Source: JACKBJ01 sp964549495
Lineage (GTDB): Bacteria > Chloroflexota > Anaerolineae > Epilineales > Epilineaceae
Direction of reading: 5' to 3'
DNA length: 12,342 bases
Assembly (NCBI GenBank): GCA_964549495.1
Contig: CAZJWJ010000127.1
Coordinates: 1-12,342 of the forward strand
The notes beneath the pieces were generated by a model. It was not told the DNA's origin. It was given only the letters and a program-made list of their open reading frames with translations, and did no database searches. The translations under genes were made by a program, and so were the position numbers. Positions 1 through 6,427 of the stretch are shown piece by piece (the stretch's first letter is position 1; each line of letters starts with the position of its first letter).

Positions 1-89
1 CCCTACCGCCAGCGCGCTTGACCTTCAGCCTCGGAGCTTAACTTGTGACTGATGGCCTCAGGGATGTTCTTGACGGAGCCGATTCGAGC

Positions 90-314
90 TCAAAGGGATT
101 CGCGCCGCTCGTACTCACCTTGCGGCGCACGCTCCAAGGGTGTGCCTTCCCACCCGCCGATGACCTCTTCGAAATATCCTTCCGGCCAGTCGTCGCCCAA
201 CTCGCGCTTGACGATCTCGGCCAGGAAGCGAGAGACGGAGAGGCGGCGCGACTTGGCGCGCCTGCGAATCCTCGCCGCGATGTCATCGGGAACGTAGAAG
301 TGGAGTTGGGCCAT
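90..314 (-). CDS. Ribbon-helix-helix (CopG/VapB-like) antitoxin or repressor
   Basis: A 74-residue protein with the plan of a short RHH DNA-binding protein: an N-terminal strand (AQLHFYVPDD, residues 2-11), then two helices rich in Arg/Lys (IAARIRRRAKSRR, LSVSRFLAEIVKREL), and an acidic and aromatic tail (EGYFEEVIGGWEGTPLERAP) of the kind that contacts a toxin. I recall such proteins as antitoxins paired with PIN-domain toxins. The start at 314 is chosen because GGAGG lies 5 nt upstream; the in-frame ATGs at 317 (2 nt from that site) and 347 (no ribosome binding site) are less likely. Its promoter and a probable operator lie at 350-404, suggesting autoregulation. No ATG, GTG or TTG start exists on this strand between its stop and the window edge, so a toxin gene is not seen; after the stop the same frame stays open for 28 codons to a TAG at 4-6. 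It could be an orphan antitoxin or a stand-alone repressor. Confidence 0.75.
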   Translation of the reverse strand: MAQLHFYVPDDIAARIRRRAKSRRLSVSRFLAEIVKRELGDDWPEGYFEEVIGGWEGTPLERAPQGEYERRESL

Positions 315-349
315 CATCCCCTCCGCAATCTGAAACGACTTGCTCATGG

Positions 350-404
350 TAGAATATATCGAATAGATGTGGGGTATTCTAATCGAGACCGGGCTCGGAT
401 TCAA
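350..404 (-). promoter_or_regulatory. Sigma70-type promoter and inverted-repeat operator of the RHH gene
   Basis: Read on the minus strand, TTGAAT (404-399) is followed after 17 bp by TAGAAT (381-376), close to the sigma70 consensus with ideal spacing. Transcription would begin near 369, giving a leader of about 55 nt before the RHH start at 314. The -10 is part of a perfect 7-bp inverted repeat on the plus strand, TAGAATA (350-356) and TATTCTA (375-381), separated by 18 bp, with a further AT-rich TATCGAATA element between. This is the arrangement expected for an RHH protein that represses its own promoter. The tag gene starts 50 bp beyond the -35 in the other direction, so the element might also affect tag, but I see no clear tag promoter here. 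Confidence 0.65.
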
Positions 405-454
405 GCGTTGATCACAGCTTGCGTCGTCCTCTCGAGACGACCACAATCTCGGCC

Positions 455-1120
455 ATGAGCGAACATGTCACGGATCCATCGACCACTGACGACCTCGCCG
501 CCGGCCTCCAGCGCGGCCAGGACGGCCAAGCCCGCTGCTGGTGGTGTGGCGACGACGACGCGTACCGGCGCTACCACGATCACGAGTGGGGATTTCCGGT
601 CGATGACGACATCCGGCTCTTCGAGAAGCTGTCGCTGGAGGGCTTCCAGGCCGGCCTGAGCTGGCTGACCATCCTGCGCAAGCGCGAGAACTTCCGCGCC
701 GCCTTCGCCGGCTTCGACTTCGAACGCATCGCCCGCTTCGGCCCTTCGGACGTCGATCGCCTGCTGGGCGATGCCGGCATCGTTCGCCATCGCGGCAAGA
801 TCGAAGCGACGATCCACAATGCCAGCCTGGCCTGCGAGATCGTCGAGGAGAGCGGCTCGCTGGCCCGTTTCCTCTGGCGCTACGAGCCGCCGGCCGACGA
901 GCGCCCGGGCCGGCTAGACCACGCCAGCCTGATGGCCTTGACCGAGAGCCCCTCCTCCCATCGCCTGGCACGTGACCTCAAGCGCCGCGGCTGGCGTTTC
1001 TTCGGCCCGACGACGGCTTACGCTTTCATGCAGGCCATGGGCCTGGTCAACGACCACCTCGAGGGTTGCGCCGTGCGCGGAGCGGTCACGACCGCGCGGG
1101 AGCAATTCGTGCGGCCTTGA
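455..1120 (+). CDS. tag: DNA-3-methyladenine glycosylase I
   Basis: Monofunctional base-excision enzyme that removes 3-methyladenine from alkylated DNA, acting in the cytoplasm. The 221-residue product has a fairly close match to the Tag pattern: CWWCG, YHDHEWG.P, LEGFQAGLSWLTILRKRE, DAGIVRHRGKI, DLKRRGWRFFGPTT and FMQAMGLVNDH..GC. From ATG 455 the Zn-site residues of E. coli Tag (Cys4, His17, His175, Cys179) correspond to Cys28, His41, His201 and Cys205, and the substrate-recognition Glu38 to Glu62. The N-terminus is about 24 residues longer than in E. coli. A TTG at 419 is in frame but ATG 455 is preferred; neither has a good ribosome binding site. It is divergent from the RHH gene and convergent with the dehydrogenase gene. 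It is not next to other alkylation-repair genes. Confidence 0.96.
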   Translation: MSEHVTDPSTTDDLAAGLQRGQDGQARCWWCGDDDAYRRYHDHEWGFPVDDDIRLFEKLSLEGFQAGLSWLTILRKRENFRAAFAGFDFERIARFGPSDVDRLLGDAGIVRHRGKIEATIHNASLACEIVEESGSLARFLWRYEPPADERPGRLDHASLMALTESPSSHRLARDLKRRGWRFFGPTTAYAFMQAMGLVNDHLEGCAVRGAVTTAREQFVRP

Positions 1121-1121
1121 T

Positions 1122-1156
1122 GCTGCGGTGTTGTCAGTCTCCTCGTCGTCCGCAGC
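1122..1156. terminator. Weak hairpin between convergent genes
   Basis: GCTGCGG (1122-1128) and CCGCAGC (1150-1156) form a perfect 7-bp inverted repeat with a 21-nt loop. It lies between the tag stop at 1120 and the stop of the convergent dehydrogenase gene at 1163, where a bidirectional terminator is expected. The loop is long and there is no T tract on either side, so this is a tentative call. Confidence 0.3.
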
Positions 1157-1162
1157 CGTCGG

Positions 1163-1927
1163 CTAGACCGCGTCCCAGCCACCGTCCGCCGCGATGCGCG
1201 CGCCGTTGATGTGGCGCGACTCGTCGGAGGCGAGGAAGAGGGCCAGCGCGGCGATGTCCTCGGGATCCAGGTAGGCCGGCGTGATGTCCGCGAAGGTCTT
1301 CGCGCGCTGGGCGCCGGCGGGATCCAGGCGATCCATCGGCATGGACTCGGCGATGTTCGTCTTCGTCGCGCCGGGGCAGATCGCGTTGCAGCGGATGCCG
1401 CGCTGGGCGTACATCCAGGCCGTGTTCCGGGTCAGCCCGAGCAGGCCGTGCTTGGAGGTCGTATAGGCCGCGCCGGCCGCCCCGCCATGGGTGGCGGCGG
1501 TGGAGGCGATGTTGACGATAGAGCCGCCGCCCTGCTCGAGCATGTGGCCGATGGCGCGGCGGCTGGTGAACATGGGGCCGTCCAGGTTGATTCCCAGCAC
1601 GCGGCGCCAGACCTCGTTATCGAGCTCGCCGACGCCCTGCATGTAGTCCATGACGCCCGCGTTGTTGCACAGAACATCGATCCGGCCGTGGGTCTCGACC
1701 GCCAGGTCGATCAGCCCCTCTGCATCGGCTTGCTTGGAGATGTCGCCGCTGTGGCCGACGATGCTGCTGCCGCCGGCCTCGATGTCGGCCACCGCAGCCT
1801 CGAGCCGCTCGGCGTTCCAGTCCCCCGCCACGACTTTGGCGCCCTCCTCTGCGAATCGCTTCGCCATCGCCAGGCCCATCCCGGACGCGGCGCCGGTGAT
1901 CACGACGACCTTGTTCTCGAGTCGCAT
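1163..1927 (-). CDS. Short-chain dehydrogenase/reductase (classical SDR, probably NAD-dependent)
   Basis: A 254-residue classical SDR, the usual length. The cofactor motif TGAASGMG is at residues 11-18, the structural NNAG at 88-91, and the catalytic tetrad is complete: Asn114 (GINLDG), Ser142 (IASTAA), Tyr155 and Lys159 (YTTSK). Asp36 at the end of the second strand (VVAGDWN) is typical of enzymes that bind NAD(H) rather than NADP(H). The C-terminal SDESRHINGARIAADGGWDAV region is also typical. The start at 1927 is supported by GGGAGG 8 nt upstream; the frame is open further upstream but lacks a comparable site. The substrate cannot be read from the sequence; relatives act on secondary alcohols, 3-oxoacyl or sterol-like substrates. 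It is convergent with tag, and 205 bp separate it from the DUF2891 gene on the same strand, so it probably has its own promoter. Confidence 0.93.
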   Translation of the reverse strand: MRLENKVVVITGAASGMGLAMAKRFAEEGAKVVAGDWNAERLEAAVADIEAGGSSIVGHSGDISKQADAEGLIDLAVETHGRIDVLCNNAGVMDYMQGVGELDNEVWRRVLGINLDGPMFTSRRAIGHMLEQGGGSIVNIASTAATHGGAAGAAYTTSKHGLLGLTRNTAWMYAQRGIRCNAICPGATKTNIAESMPMDRLDPAGAQRAKTFADITPAYLDPEDIAALALFLASDESRHINGARIAADGGWDAV

Positions 1928-2132
1928 CGATCGATCCTCCCTTGTCGGGTCTTGGCGCCGGATGACCGGGCCAAGGGCTGTGGGTTTGCGTTCGAACTCG
2001 GCATGATTACGAAATCTAGTGCACCGCCGCAGCATATCCTAGGGGTAGCGAGACCGACGATGCGCCGCTCCAGTGGTTCGATGCGCTGCAGATCGCTTGA
2101 CCGGTGACGCGTCCAGGCTGCGAGAATCGCGG

Positions 2133-3248
2133 TCAACTCGAAGATCGAGTCGGTCCCCCGTCCGCGGCATAGAGCGCGAAGGTGCCCAGCCAGTGGGTGC
2201 TGGCGTAGTGGCCCGTGGCCAGCGCCGCGCGGCCGGCTAGGGCGTGTGCCTTGGCCGCGCGCAACAGCGCTTCTCGACGTCGGTCGCTGGCCGGCAGGCC
2301 CGCGGCCATGCCCGCCAGCATCCAGGCGCGGCTCGAGGCCAGGCCGTCCAGGTGGGCCAACTTGCCGTCCTCCGGATCGGGCGATCGGGGGACGGGAAGC
2401 CAGGAGCCGGCGGCCTCGATCGACTCGGGGTGAACGGGATCGTCGGAGTCCTCGGGGATGCCGGGCAGCCAGCGGTCGAGCCAGCCGGCGAAATCGGCGG
2501 GTGCCAGGCAGCGGCGCATCAGATCGGCGACGCCGAGGGCGGGTGAGAGGAAGTCGTGGCCCGAGGGCTCCAGGTGCAGGGGCGCGTCGCGATCGGCGCC
2601 ATGGAGCCGCAGCGAGGCGGCGTCGATCCGGCCCGTGGCATCCGAGCCGCCCGTCACGACCGCCCAATCCCGGACCATGCCCATGGCGAATGCGCTCTGC
2701 GAATGCTCGCCGGAGCGGATCGGAGCGGGCAAGCGGTCGTACCAGTCCAGCAAGCGCCTCGCGGCCAAGGACTCGAGACCCTCCAGGCTGGAGGCCCAGC
2801 GCCTCACGTCGGGGTCTACCTTCTTCCAGAGATGGAGCTCGGCCGCCAAGGCCAGCAACCAGGCCAGGCCGTAGGGGCGCTCGAAGCCCTCGCGGGGTTC
2901 GAGGAAGGCCAGCTCGGCAGCCAGCCGGTCGGAGGACAGGTGACGGTCGAGCAGGGCCCAGCAGGCGGGAGCCTCGGCGGAGTCGGGCCAGCGGCGGGCG
3001 ATGCGGGCCAGGCTCCAGTGAGCGTGGACCGCGCTGTGCCAGTCGAAGCAGCCGTAGAAGGCGGGGGTCAGGCGCGAGGGCAGATCCAGATCGGCCGGCT
3101 CGCGTAGGACCAGCGAAAGGTGGTAGGGGTAAGGGCGCTGGGCGCAGGCCAGGGCCAATTCGGCGATCCGCGAACGCTCGCGCTCGGCGAGCGCCGGGAT
3201 GGGCGACTCGGGCTGCGAAGCGGGGATCGGATGCTCGGCGTCGTGCAT
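2133..3248 (-). CDS. DUF2891 family protein
   Basis: About 371 residues matching the DUF2891 family as I remember it. Diagnostic segments are YGCFDWHSAVHAHW (residues 65-78), SGEHSQSAFAMGMV, SGHDFLSPALGVADLM, HLDGLASSRAWMLAGMA and GHYASTHWLGTFALYA. Repeated Trp/His-rich helices and the scattered conserved His and Asp residues suggest an alpha-helical toroid like those of glycoside-active or epimerase-like enzymes, but the family function is not known to me and I do not assign one. No signal peptide or membrane segment is seen, so it is probably cytoplasmic. The start is uncertain: ATG 3248 has no clear ribosome binding site, and an in-frame GTG at 3266 would add six residues. The gene lies downstream of the lipoprotein gene on the same strand, but the hairpin at 3286-3320 between them argues against simple co-transcription. 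Confidence 0.85.
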   Translation of the reverse strand: MHDAEHPIPASQPESPIPALAERERSRIAELALACAQRPYPYHLSLVLREPADLDLPSRLTPAFYGCFDWHSAVHAHWSLARIARRWPDSAEAPACWALLDRHLSSDRLAAELAFLEPREGFERPYGLAWLLALAAELHLWKKVDPDVRRWASSLEGLESLAARRLLDWYDRLPAPIRSGEHSQSAFAMGMVRDWAVVTGGSDATGRIDAASLRLHGADRDAPLHLEPSGHDFLSPALGVADLMRRCLAPADFAGWLDRWLPGIPEDSDDPVHPESIEAAGSWLPVPRSPDPEDGKLAHLDGLASSRAWMLAGMAAGLPASDRRREALLRAAKAHALAGRAALATGHYASTHWLGTFALYAADGGPTRSSS

Positions 3249-3285
3249 GGGGACACATGATGCCACCGGCGACCTGCGACCGGCG

Positions 3286-3320
3286 ACCGAGCGGGTTCGA
3301 GCCCATCGAACCCGCTCGGT
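3286..3320 (-). terminator. Strong hairpin after the lipoprotein gene
   Basis: A perfect 15-bp inverted repeat, ACCGAGCGGGTTCGA (3286-3300) and TCGAACCCGCTCGGT (3306-3320), with a 5-nt loop GCCCA. It starts 16 nt after the lipoprotein stop at 3337 and lies upstream of the DUF2891 start at 3248. Length, stability and position fit an intrinsic terminator for the minus strand, although no T tract follows. A structured leader element or mRNA 3'-end protector is possible. Confidence 0.6.
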
Positions 3321-3336
3321 CTCACGACGTTTCTGC

Positions 3337-4407
3337 CTAGCGCACGCGGAAGGGCTGGAACATGCCCTTGCTCAGGTGCATCGCGCCATCGGCGGGGTCG
3401 GGGATGAAACAGATCAGCATGTACTCGCCAGGCTCGAAGTCGCCGGTATAGTAGCCGGTCTCGCCCGGCCCGATCGGGCCTAGGCCGCCGGCGCTGTCGA
3501 AGGGCGGTCCCATCGGCGCGCCATCCTCGGGTGCGCCTTCCTCGGCTACCGTCGCGTCGTCGGACTCCGTCTCGCCTTCGTCCGCGTTGCCGGCCTCGTC
3601 GCCGGCCTCGTCAGCCGATTCGTCACCGGCAGCATCTCCAGCTGCCGCCTCCGCCCCCTCGCCCTCGGGCGGACCGCCGCCGGCGGTGAACTCGTTGATC
3701 ATCGCCACCACCTCGCCGGCCGTGACCCCTTCGGAGAGCTTCATGATCAGGGCCTCGTGCGGCTGCTCGCCCGCGTTGTGGACGGCCAGGGTATGACGAC
3801 CCGGCCCGAGGCTGCCATCGACCTCGTAACCGAAGTCCAGCATGTCCACCGTCACCGCCGCCTCGGGGATCTCGGCGGAGGCGCCATCGGCCTCCTCGAC
3901 ATCCAGGGCTTTGATCATGCCCTTGGCCGCGTCCGTCTCCTCCTCGCCGTCGGCGGATTCGAAAGAGAAGACCGCGTAGCGGCCCGGCTCCAGATCGACG
4001 ACGGCGCTGGCGCTCTGGCCCGGCTGGATGCCGCCGATGCCGCCGGAGAAGCCGACCCAGTCGGGGATCGGACCCTCGTCGTCCAGGATGTCCAGGAGAT
4101 CGCCGAGTTCCTTGTCCTCGCCAAGTCCGACGACGATGAGCGAATGCGAATAGTCGCCCTCGTTGTTCAGCACCAGCTCGGTCAGGCCAGCCGAGATGCG
4201 GTCAGGCCCCTCGTAGGCAAAGTCCGTGGCGACGAAGGTCACCGGCTCCCGGGCCGCCGTCTCGATCTCGGGGGCCGCCTCGGGGGCGACATCCTCGACC
4301 GATGATTCGGACGCTGCTTCGTCCTCCGCATCCTGCAGATCGCATGCGGCGAGGCCGAAGGCCAACGCCAGCGCGACCAGCAGCTGGCCGCGTACCCATC
4401 GCGTCAT
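3337..4407 (-). CDS. Lipoprotein with two cupredoxin-like domains, one with a complete type 1 copper ligand set
   Basis: A 356-residue exported lipoprotein. Residues 1-21 form a signal peptide (MTRWVRGQLL followed by a hydrophobic core) ending in the lipobox LAAC, so Cys22 would be lipidated; Asp23 at +2 predicts retention in the inner membrane, facing the periplasm, if the Lol rule applies. An acidic spacer (23-52) is followed by two related beta domains. Domain 1 (about 54-170) has NEGDYSHSLIV (His88), PGRYAVFSF and KGM (Met164). Domain 2 (about 183-356) has NAGEQPHEALI (His217), PGEYMLICF (Cys333), His344 and Met349, the His-Cys-His-Met set of type 1 copper proteins. In domain 1 the Cys and second His positions are Ser148 and Asp159. 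An acidic Ala/Glu/Asp/Gly stretch (about 245-298) is inserted inside domain 2. The start has GGAGGG 6 nt upstream. Electron transfer or copper handling is inferred, not shown. Confidence 0.85.
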   Translation of the reverse strand: MTRWVRGQLLVALALAFGLAACDLQDAEDEAASESSVEDVAPEAAPEIETAAREPVTFVATDFAYEGPDRISAGLTELVLNNEGDYSHSLIVVGLGEDKELGDLLDILDDEGPIPDWVGFSGGIGGIQPGQSASAVVDLEPGRYAVFSFESADGEEETDAAKGMIKALDVEEADGASAEIPEAAVTVDMLDFGYEVDGSLGPGRHTLAVHNAGEQPHEALIMKLSEGVTAGEVVAMINEFTAGGGPPEGEGAEAAAGDAAGDESADEAGDEAGNADEGETESDDATVAEEGAPEDGAPMGPPFDSAGGLGPIGPGETGYYTGDFEPGEYMLICFIPDPADGAMHLSKGMFQPFRVR

Positions 4408-4513
4408 CTCACACCCTCCAGAAAAGAAGAACGACCGAAGGTCGGGGAAACGGCGCGAAGGATAGGCGCCTGGCCGAAGGTCGGTCCACAATTCGCGATG
4501 ATTCCCGGAGGGG

Positions 4514-4556
4514 CCCCGGCCCGGCCGCTCGCCGATGGGCGAGGACCGGACCGGGG
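4514..4556 (-). terminator. GC-rich hairpin after the methyltransferase gene
   Basis: CTCGCC (4528-4533) and GGCGAG (4538-4543) form a 6-bp stem with loop GATG. It is extended, after a small internal loop, by an outer arm in which CCCCGG (4514-4519) and CCGG (4521-4524) pair with CCGG (4546-4549) and CCGGGG (4551-4556), with one C/A mismatch. It begins 13 nt beyond the minus-strand stop at 4570 and lies about 105 nt before the lipoprotein start. It has no T tract. It probably ends or attenuates transcription from the methyltransferase gene. Confidence 0.5.
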
Positions 4557-4569
4557 GCGACGGGTAGAG

Positions 4570-5334
4570 TCAGTCCGCGGCACTGGGCTCGACGGCCGGC
4601 TCGGCGCCGCGCCCGACGGGGCGCGGGATGAGCATGGGTGCGCTGCGGCGGTAGGCGGCATACTCCGGGTGGGCGCGTTCCAGGTCGTGCTCCTCCAGCC
4701 GGACCGCCACCAGGATGTAGCCGGTCGCTCCGAGGGCGAAGATCAGGTGGATCAGGCTCATGGTGGGTGCCGACCAGAGCAAGATCACCATGCCCAGGTA
4801 GAGCGGGTGGCGTAGGTAGCGGTAGAGCAGGGGCGTGCGGAACTCGAGGGCCGTGTAGGGCTTGCCGCGCAGCTCGAGCCAGACCTGTCGCAGCCCGAAG
4901 AGGTCGAAGTGGTCGATGAGGAAGGTCGAGCCGACCAGGATGGCCCAGCCGAAACCGTAGAGGCCCCAGATGAGCCCGCGGAGCCAGGGGCTCTCGACCG
5001 TCCAGACGATGCCGCCGATGGGCTGCCAGAAGAGGAAGAAGGCGATCAGGGCCAGGCCGGAGAAGAGCACGAAGGTGCTGCGCTCGGCCGCCTTGGGGAC
5101 GATGCGGGTCCAGCGACGCTTGAAGGCTGGCCGCGCCATCACGCTGTGCTGCAGTGCGAAGAGCGTCAGCAGGCCCAGGTCGATGGCGATGGCTTGTGGC
5201 CAGGGCATCGTAGGCGCGCTGTCGAGGGGGCGTGGCACGCCGATGCCGGCCAGCCAGCCGGCCAGGTAGACCAGTGCGCCCATGGCGGTGGTGTAACTAA
5301 GCAGTCCGTAGGTGAAGATGAGGATGCGTCGCAT
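4570..5334 (-). CDS. mddA: Membrane methyltransferase of the NnrU/ICMT type, probably methanethiol S-methyltransferase
   Basis: A 254-residue integral membrane protein with about five hydrophobic segments (near residues 5-28, 48-65, 86-104, 117-140 and 178-205). The C-terminal half carries the SAM-binding signature of the isoprenylcysteine/phospholipid methyltransferase fold: RHPLYLG at 175-181 and the EEHDLERAHPEYAAYRR segment near 214-230. The combination of LQHSVMARPAFK, HFDLFGLRQVW, FRTPLLYRYLRHPLYLG and the EE..L motif is how I remember MddA, which methylates methanethiol to dimethyl sulfide using S-adenosylmethionine. Sequence reading alone cannot rule out another thiol or small-molecule substrate. 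The start at 5334 has a GGGAG site about 8 nt upstream. It diverges from the HipA-like operon across a 207-bp region and is followed by a hairpin, so it is probably monocistronic. No methionine gamma-lyase gene is visible nearby. Confidence 0.75.
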   Translation of the reverse strand: MRRILIFTYGLLSYTTAMGALVYLAGWLAGIGVPRPLDSAPTMPWPQAIAIDLGLLTLFALQHSVMARPAFKRRWTRIVPKAAERSTFVLFSGLALIAFFLFWQPIGGIVWTVESPWLRGLIWGLYGFGWAILVGSTFLIDHFDLFGLRQVWLELRGKPYTALEFRTPLLYRYLRHPLYLGMVILLWSAPTMSLIHLIFALGATGYILVAVRLEEHDLERAHPEYAAYRRSAPMLIPRPVGRGAEPAVEPSAAD

Positions 5335-5414
5335 GGTGGTGTCTCCCGTCGCTAGGGGGTTCGGATTGGACGGGACCATCATCGATGTTTTGGCTGCCGG
5401 GCTCCATGGCGAAG

Positions 5415-5441
5415 TGACAGCGAGGTGTCAGCGAGGTGACA
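5415..5441. promoter_or_regulatory. Three-part TGACA/TGTCA array with 11-bp period
   Basis: TGACA (5415-5419), TGTCA (5426-5430) and TGACA (5437-5441) alternate in orientation and are separated by the same hexamer, GCGAGG, so each element is 11 bp, about one helical turn, from the next. The element is in the divergent region between the methyltransferase start (5334) and the HipA-like start (5542). It looks like a cooperative operator for a dimeric regulator. Which of the two genes it controls, and the protein that binds, are unknown. Confidence 0.45.
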
Positions 5442-5505
5442 ATCTGCCGCTCGGCGACCCGATTCCCGCGTCGATCGGGTGCATGGAGGGTGTGATGCGA
5501 GTCGA

Positions 5506-5535
5506 TTGGGTCGCGCTCGCGGCTTGGGCTAAGAT
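5506..5535 (+). promoter_or_regulatory. Candidate promoter of the HipA-like operon, likely leaderless
   Basis: TTGGGT (5506-5511) and TAAGAT (5530-5535) are spaced by 18 bp. Only six bases separate the -10 from the ATG at 5542, so transcription would begin at or next to the start codon. No ribosome binding site is present before this ATG, which is consistent with a leaderless transcript. Confidence 0.5.
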
Positions 5536-5541
5536 CGGACG

Positions 5542-6417
5542 ATGCCCGAGATCGAGCCGCCGGAGGCGATCGAGCTGCCCGCCTTGGCACGGTACTCCGC
5601 AACGCGCTACCTGGTCCCCTTGCGCGAAGGGGGCTCGCTGCCGGCCGTCGTCGAGGTCGAGGGCGGCGGGCTCTTCGTGCTCAAGTTTCGCGGTGCCGGG
5701 CAAGGGCCGCGCGCCCTGGTGGCCGAACTGATCGTCGGCCGCATCGGTCAAGCCCTGGGCCTGCCGGTGCCCGAGCTGGCGCTGGTGGACCTGGACCGTG
5801 CCTTCGAGCGCTTCGAGCGCGATCAGGAGATCCAGGACCTGCTGAAGGCCAGCCAGGGACTCAACGTGGGTATGCGCTACCTCGACGGGGCCTTCAACTA
5901 CGATCTGCTGTCGGCGGCCGACCTGGTCTCGCCGGACTTGGCGGCGGAGGCGGTCTGGCTGGATGCGCTATGCAGCAACATCGATCGCAGCGCGCGCAAC
6001 CCGAACATCCTTATCTGGCAGCGCCGGCCCTGGCTGATCGACCACGGCGCCGCGCTCTACTTCCACCACCGCTGGCCTTCGGTCGACGCCGAGTCCGCCC
6101 GCCGGCCTTTCGCGCCCATCGGCGAGCAGGTGCTGCTGCCCATCGCCGGCGACCTGGCCGCGGCCGACGCGCGCCTGGCGCCGCGACTGGACGAGGCGAC
6201 GCTGCGGCGCATCCTCGGCGAGATCCCCGAGGCCCTGCTCGAGCCCGAGACGGCTGGCTCCGCGGCTCACTTCGACTCGGCCGATGCCAACCGTCAGGCC
6301 TATTTGGACTATCTCATGGCCCGGCTCGAGGCGCCGCGCGCCTTCGTCGAGGAGGCCATCCGCCAGCAAGCCGAGCTGAGCCTCCGACCTCCGACGCCGC
6401 TGGCCTACCGCCGCTGA
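5542..6417 (+). CDS. HipA-like kinase (HipA_2 family)
   Basis: A 291-residue protein with the layout of the short HipA-like kinases. Visible elements are LFVLKFRGAG with Lys48 (ATP-binding lysine position), RALVAELIVGRIGQALGLPVPELALVDLD with Glu62, the catalytic-loop-like SNIDRSARNPNIL with Asp148, Asn153 and Asn155, and IDHGAAL with Asp167 in the metal-binding (DFG-like) position. It lacks the N-terminal subdomain of E. coli HipA, which is about 440 residues, and no HipB-like helix-turn-helix gene lies beside it. HipA itself phosphorylates glutamyl-tRNA synthetase; the target here is unknown. The gene is first in an operon with a DUF3037 gene 10 bp downstream, a pairing I recall from other genomes, followed by a DUF2786-like gene. 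The start has a -10 hexamer just upstream and no ribosome binding site, so translation is probably leaderless. Kinase activity is inferred from motifs. Confidence 0.87.
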   Translation: MPEIEPPEAIELPALARYSATRYLVPLREGGSLPAVVEVEGGGLFVLKFRGAGQGPRALVAELIVGRIGQALGLPVPELALVDLDRAFERFERDQEIQDLLKASQGLNVGMRYLDGAFNYDLLSAADLVSPDLAAEAVWLDALCSNIDRSARNPNILIWQRRPWLIDHGAALYFHHRWPSVDAESARRPFAPIGEQVLLPIAGDLAAADARLAPRLDEATLRRILGEIPEALLEPETAGSAAHFDSADANRQAYLDYLMARLEAPRAFVEEAIRQQAELSLRPPTPLAYRR

Positions 6418-6427
6418 GCCCGGCGTG

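Noticed and set aside
1900..3306. Long open frame of 468 codons on the minus strand across the DUF2891 gene
   Set aside because: Its product is Arg/Pro/Ala-rich with no family signature, while the overlapping frame 2133-3248 has clear DUF2891 motifs. It is a shadow of GC-rich coding DNA.
2246..3340. Open frame of 364 codons on the plus strand opposite the DUF2891 gene
   Set aside because: The product is dominated by Arg, Gly, Pro and Ser and has no recognisable domain or ribosome binding site; it is the antisense of a real gene.
5401..5470. The TGACA array as a CRISPR or tandem-repeat locus
   Set aside because: There are only three 5-bp elements with 6-bp spacers; no CRISPR-length repeats, unique spacers or cas genes exist in the window.
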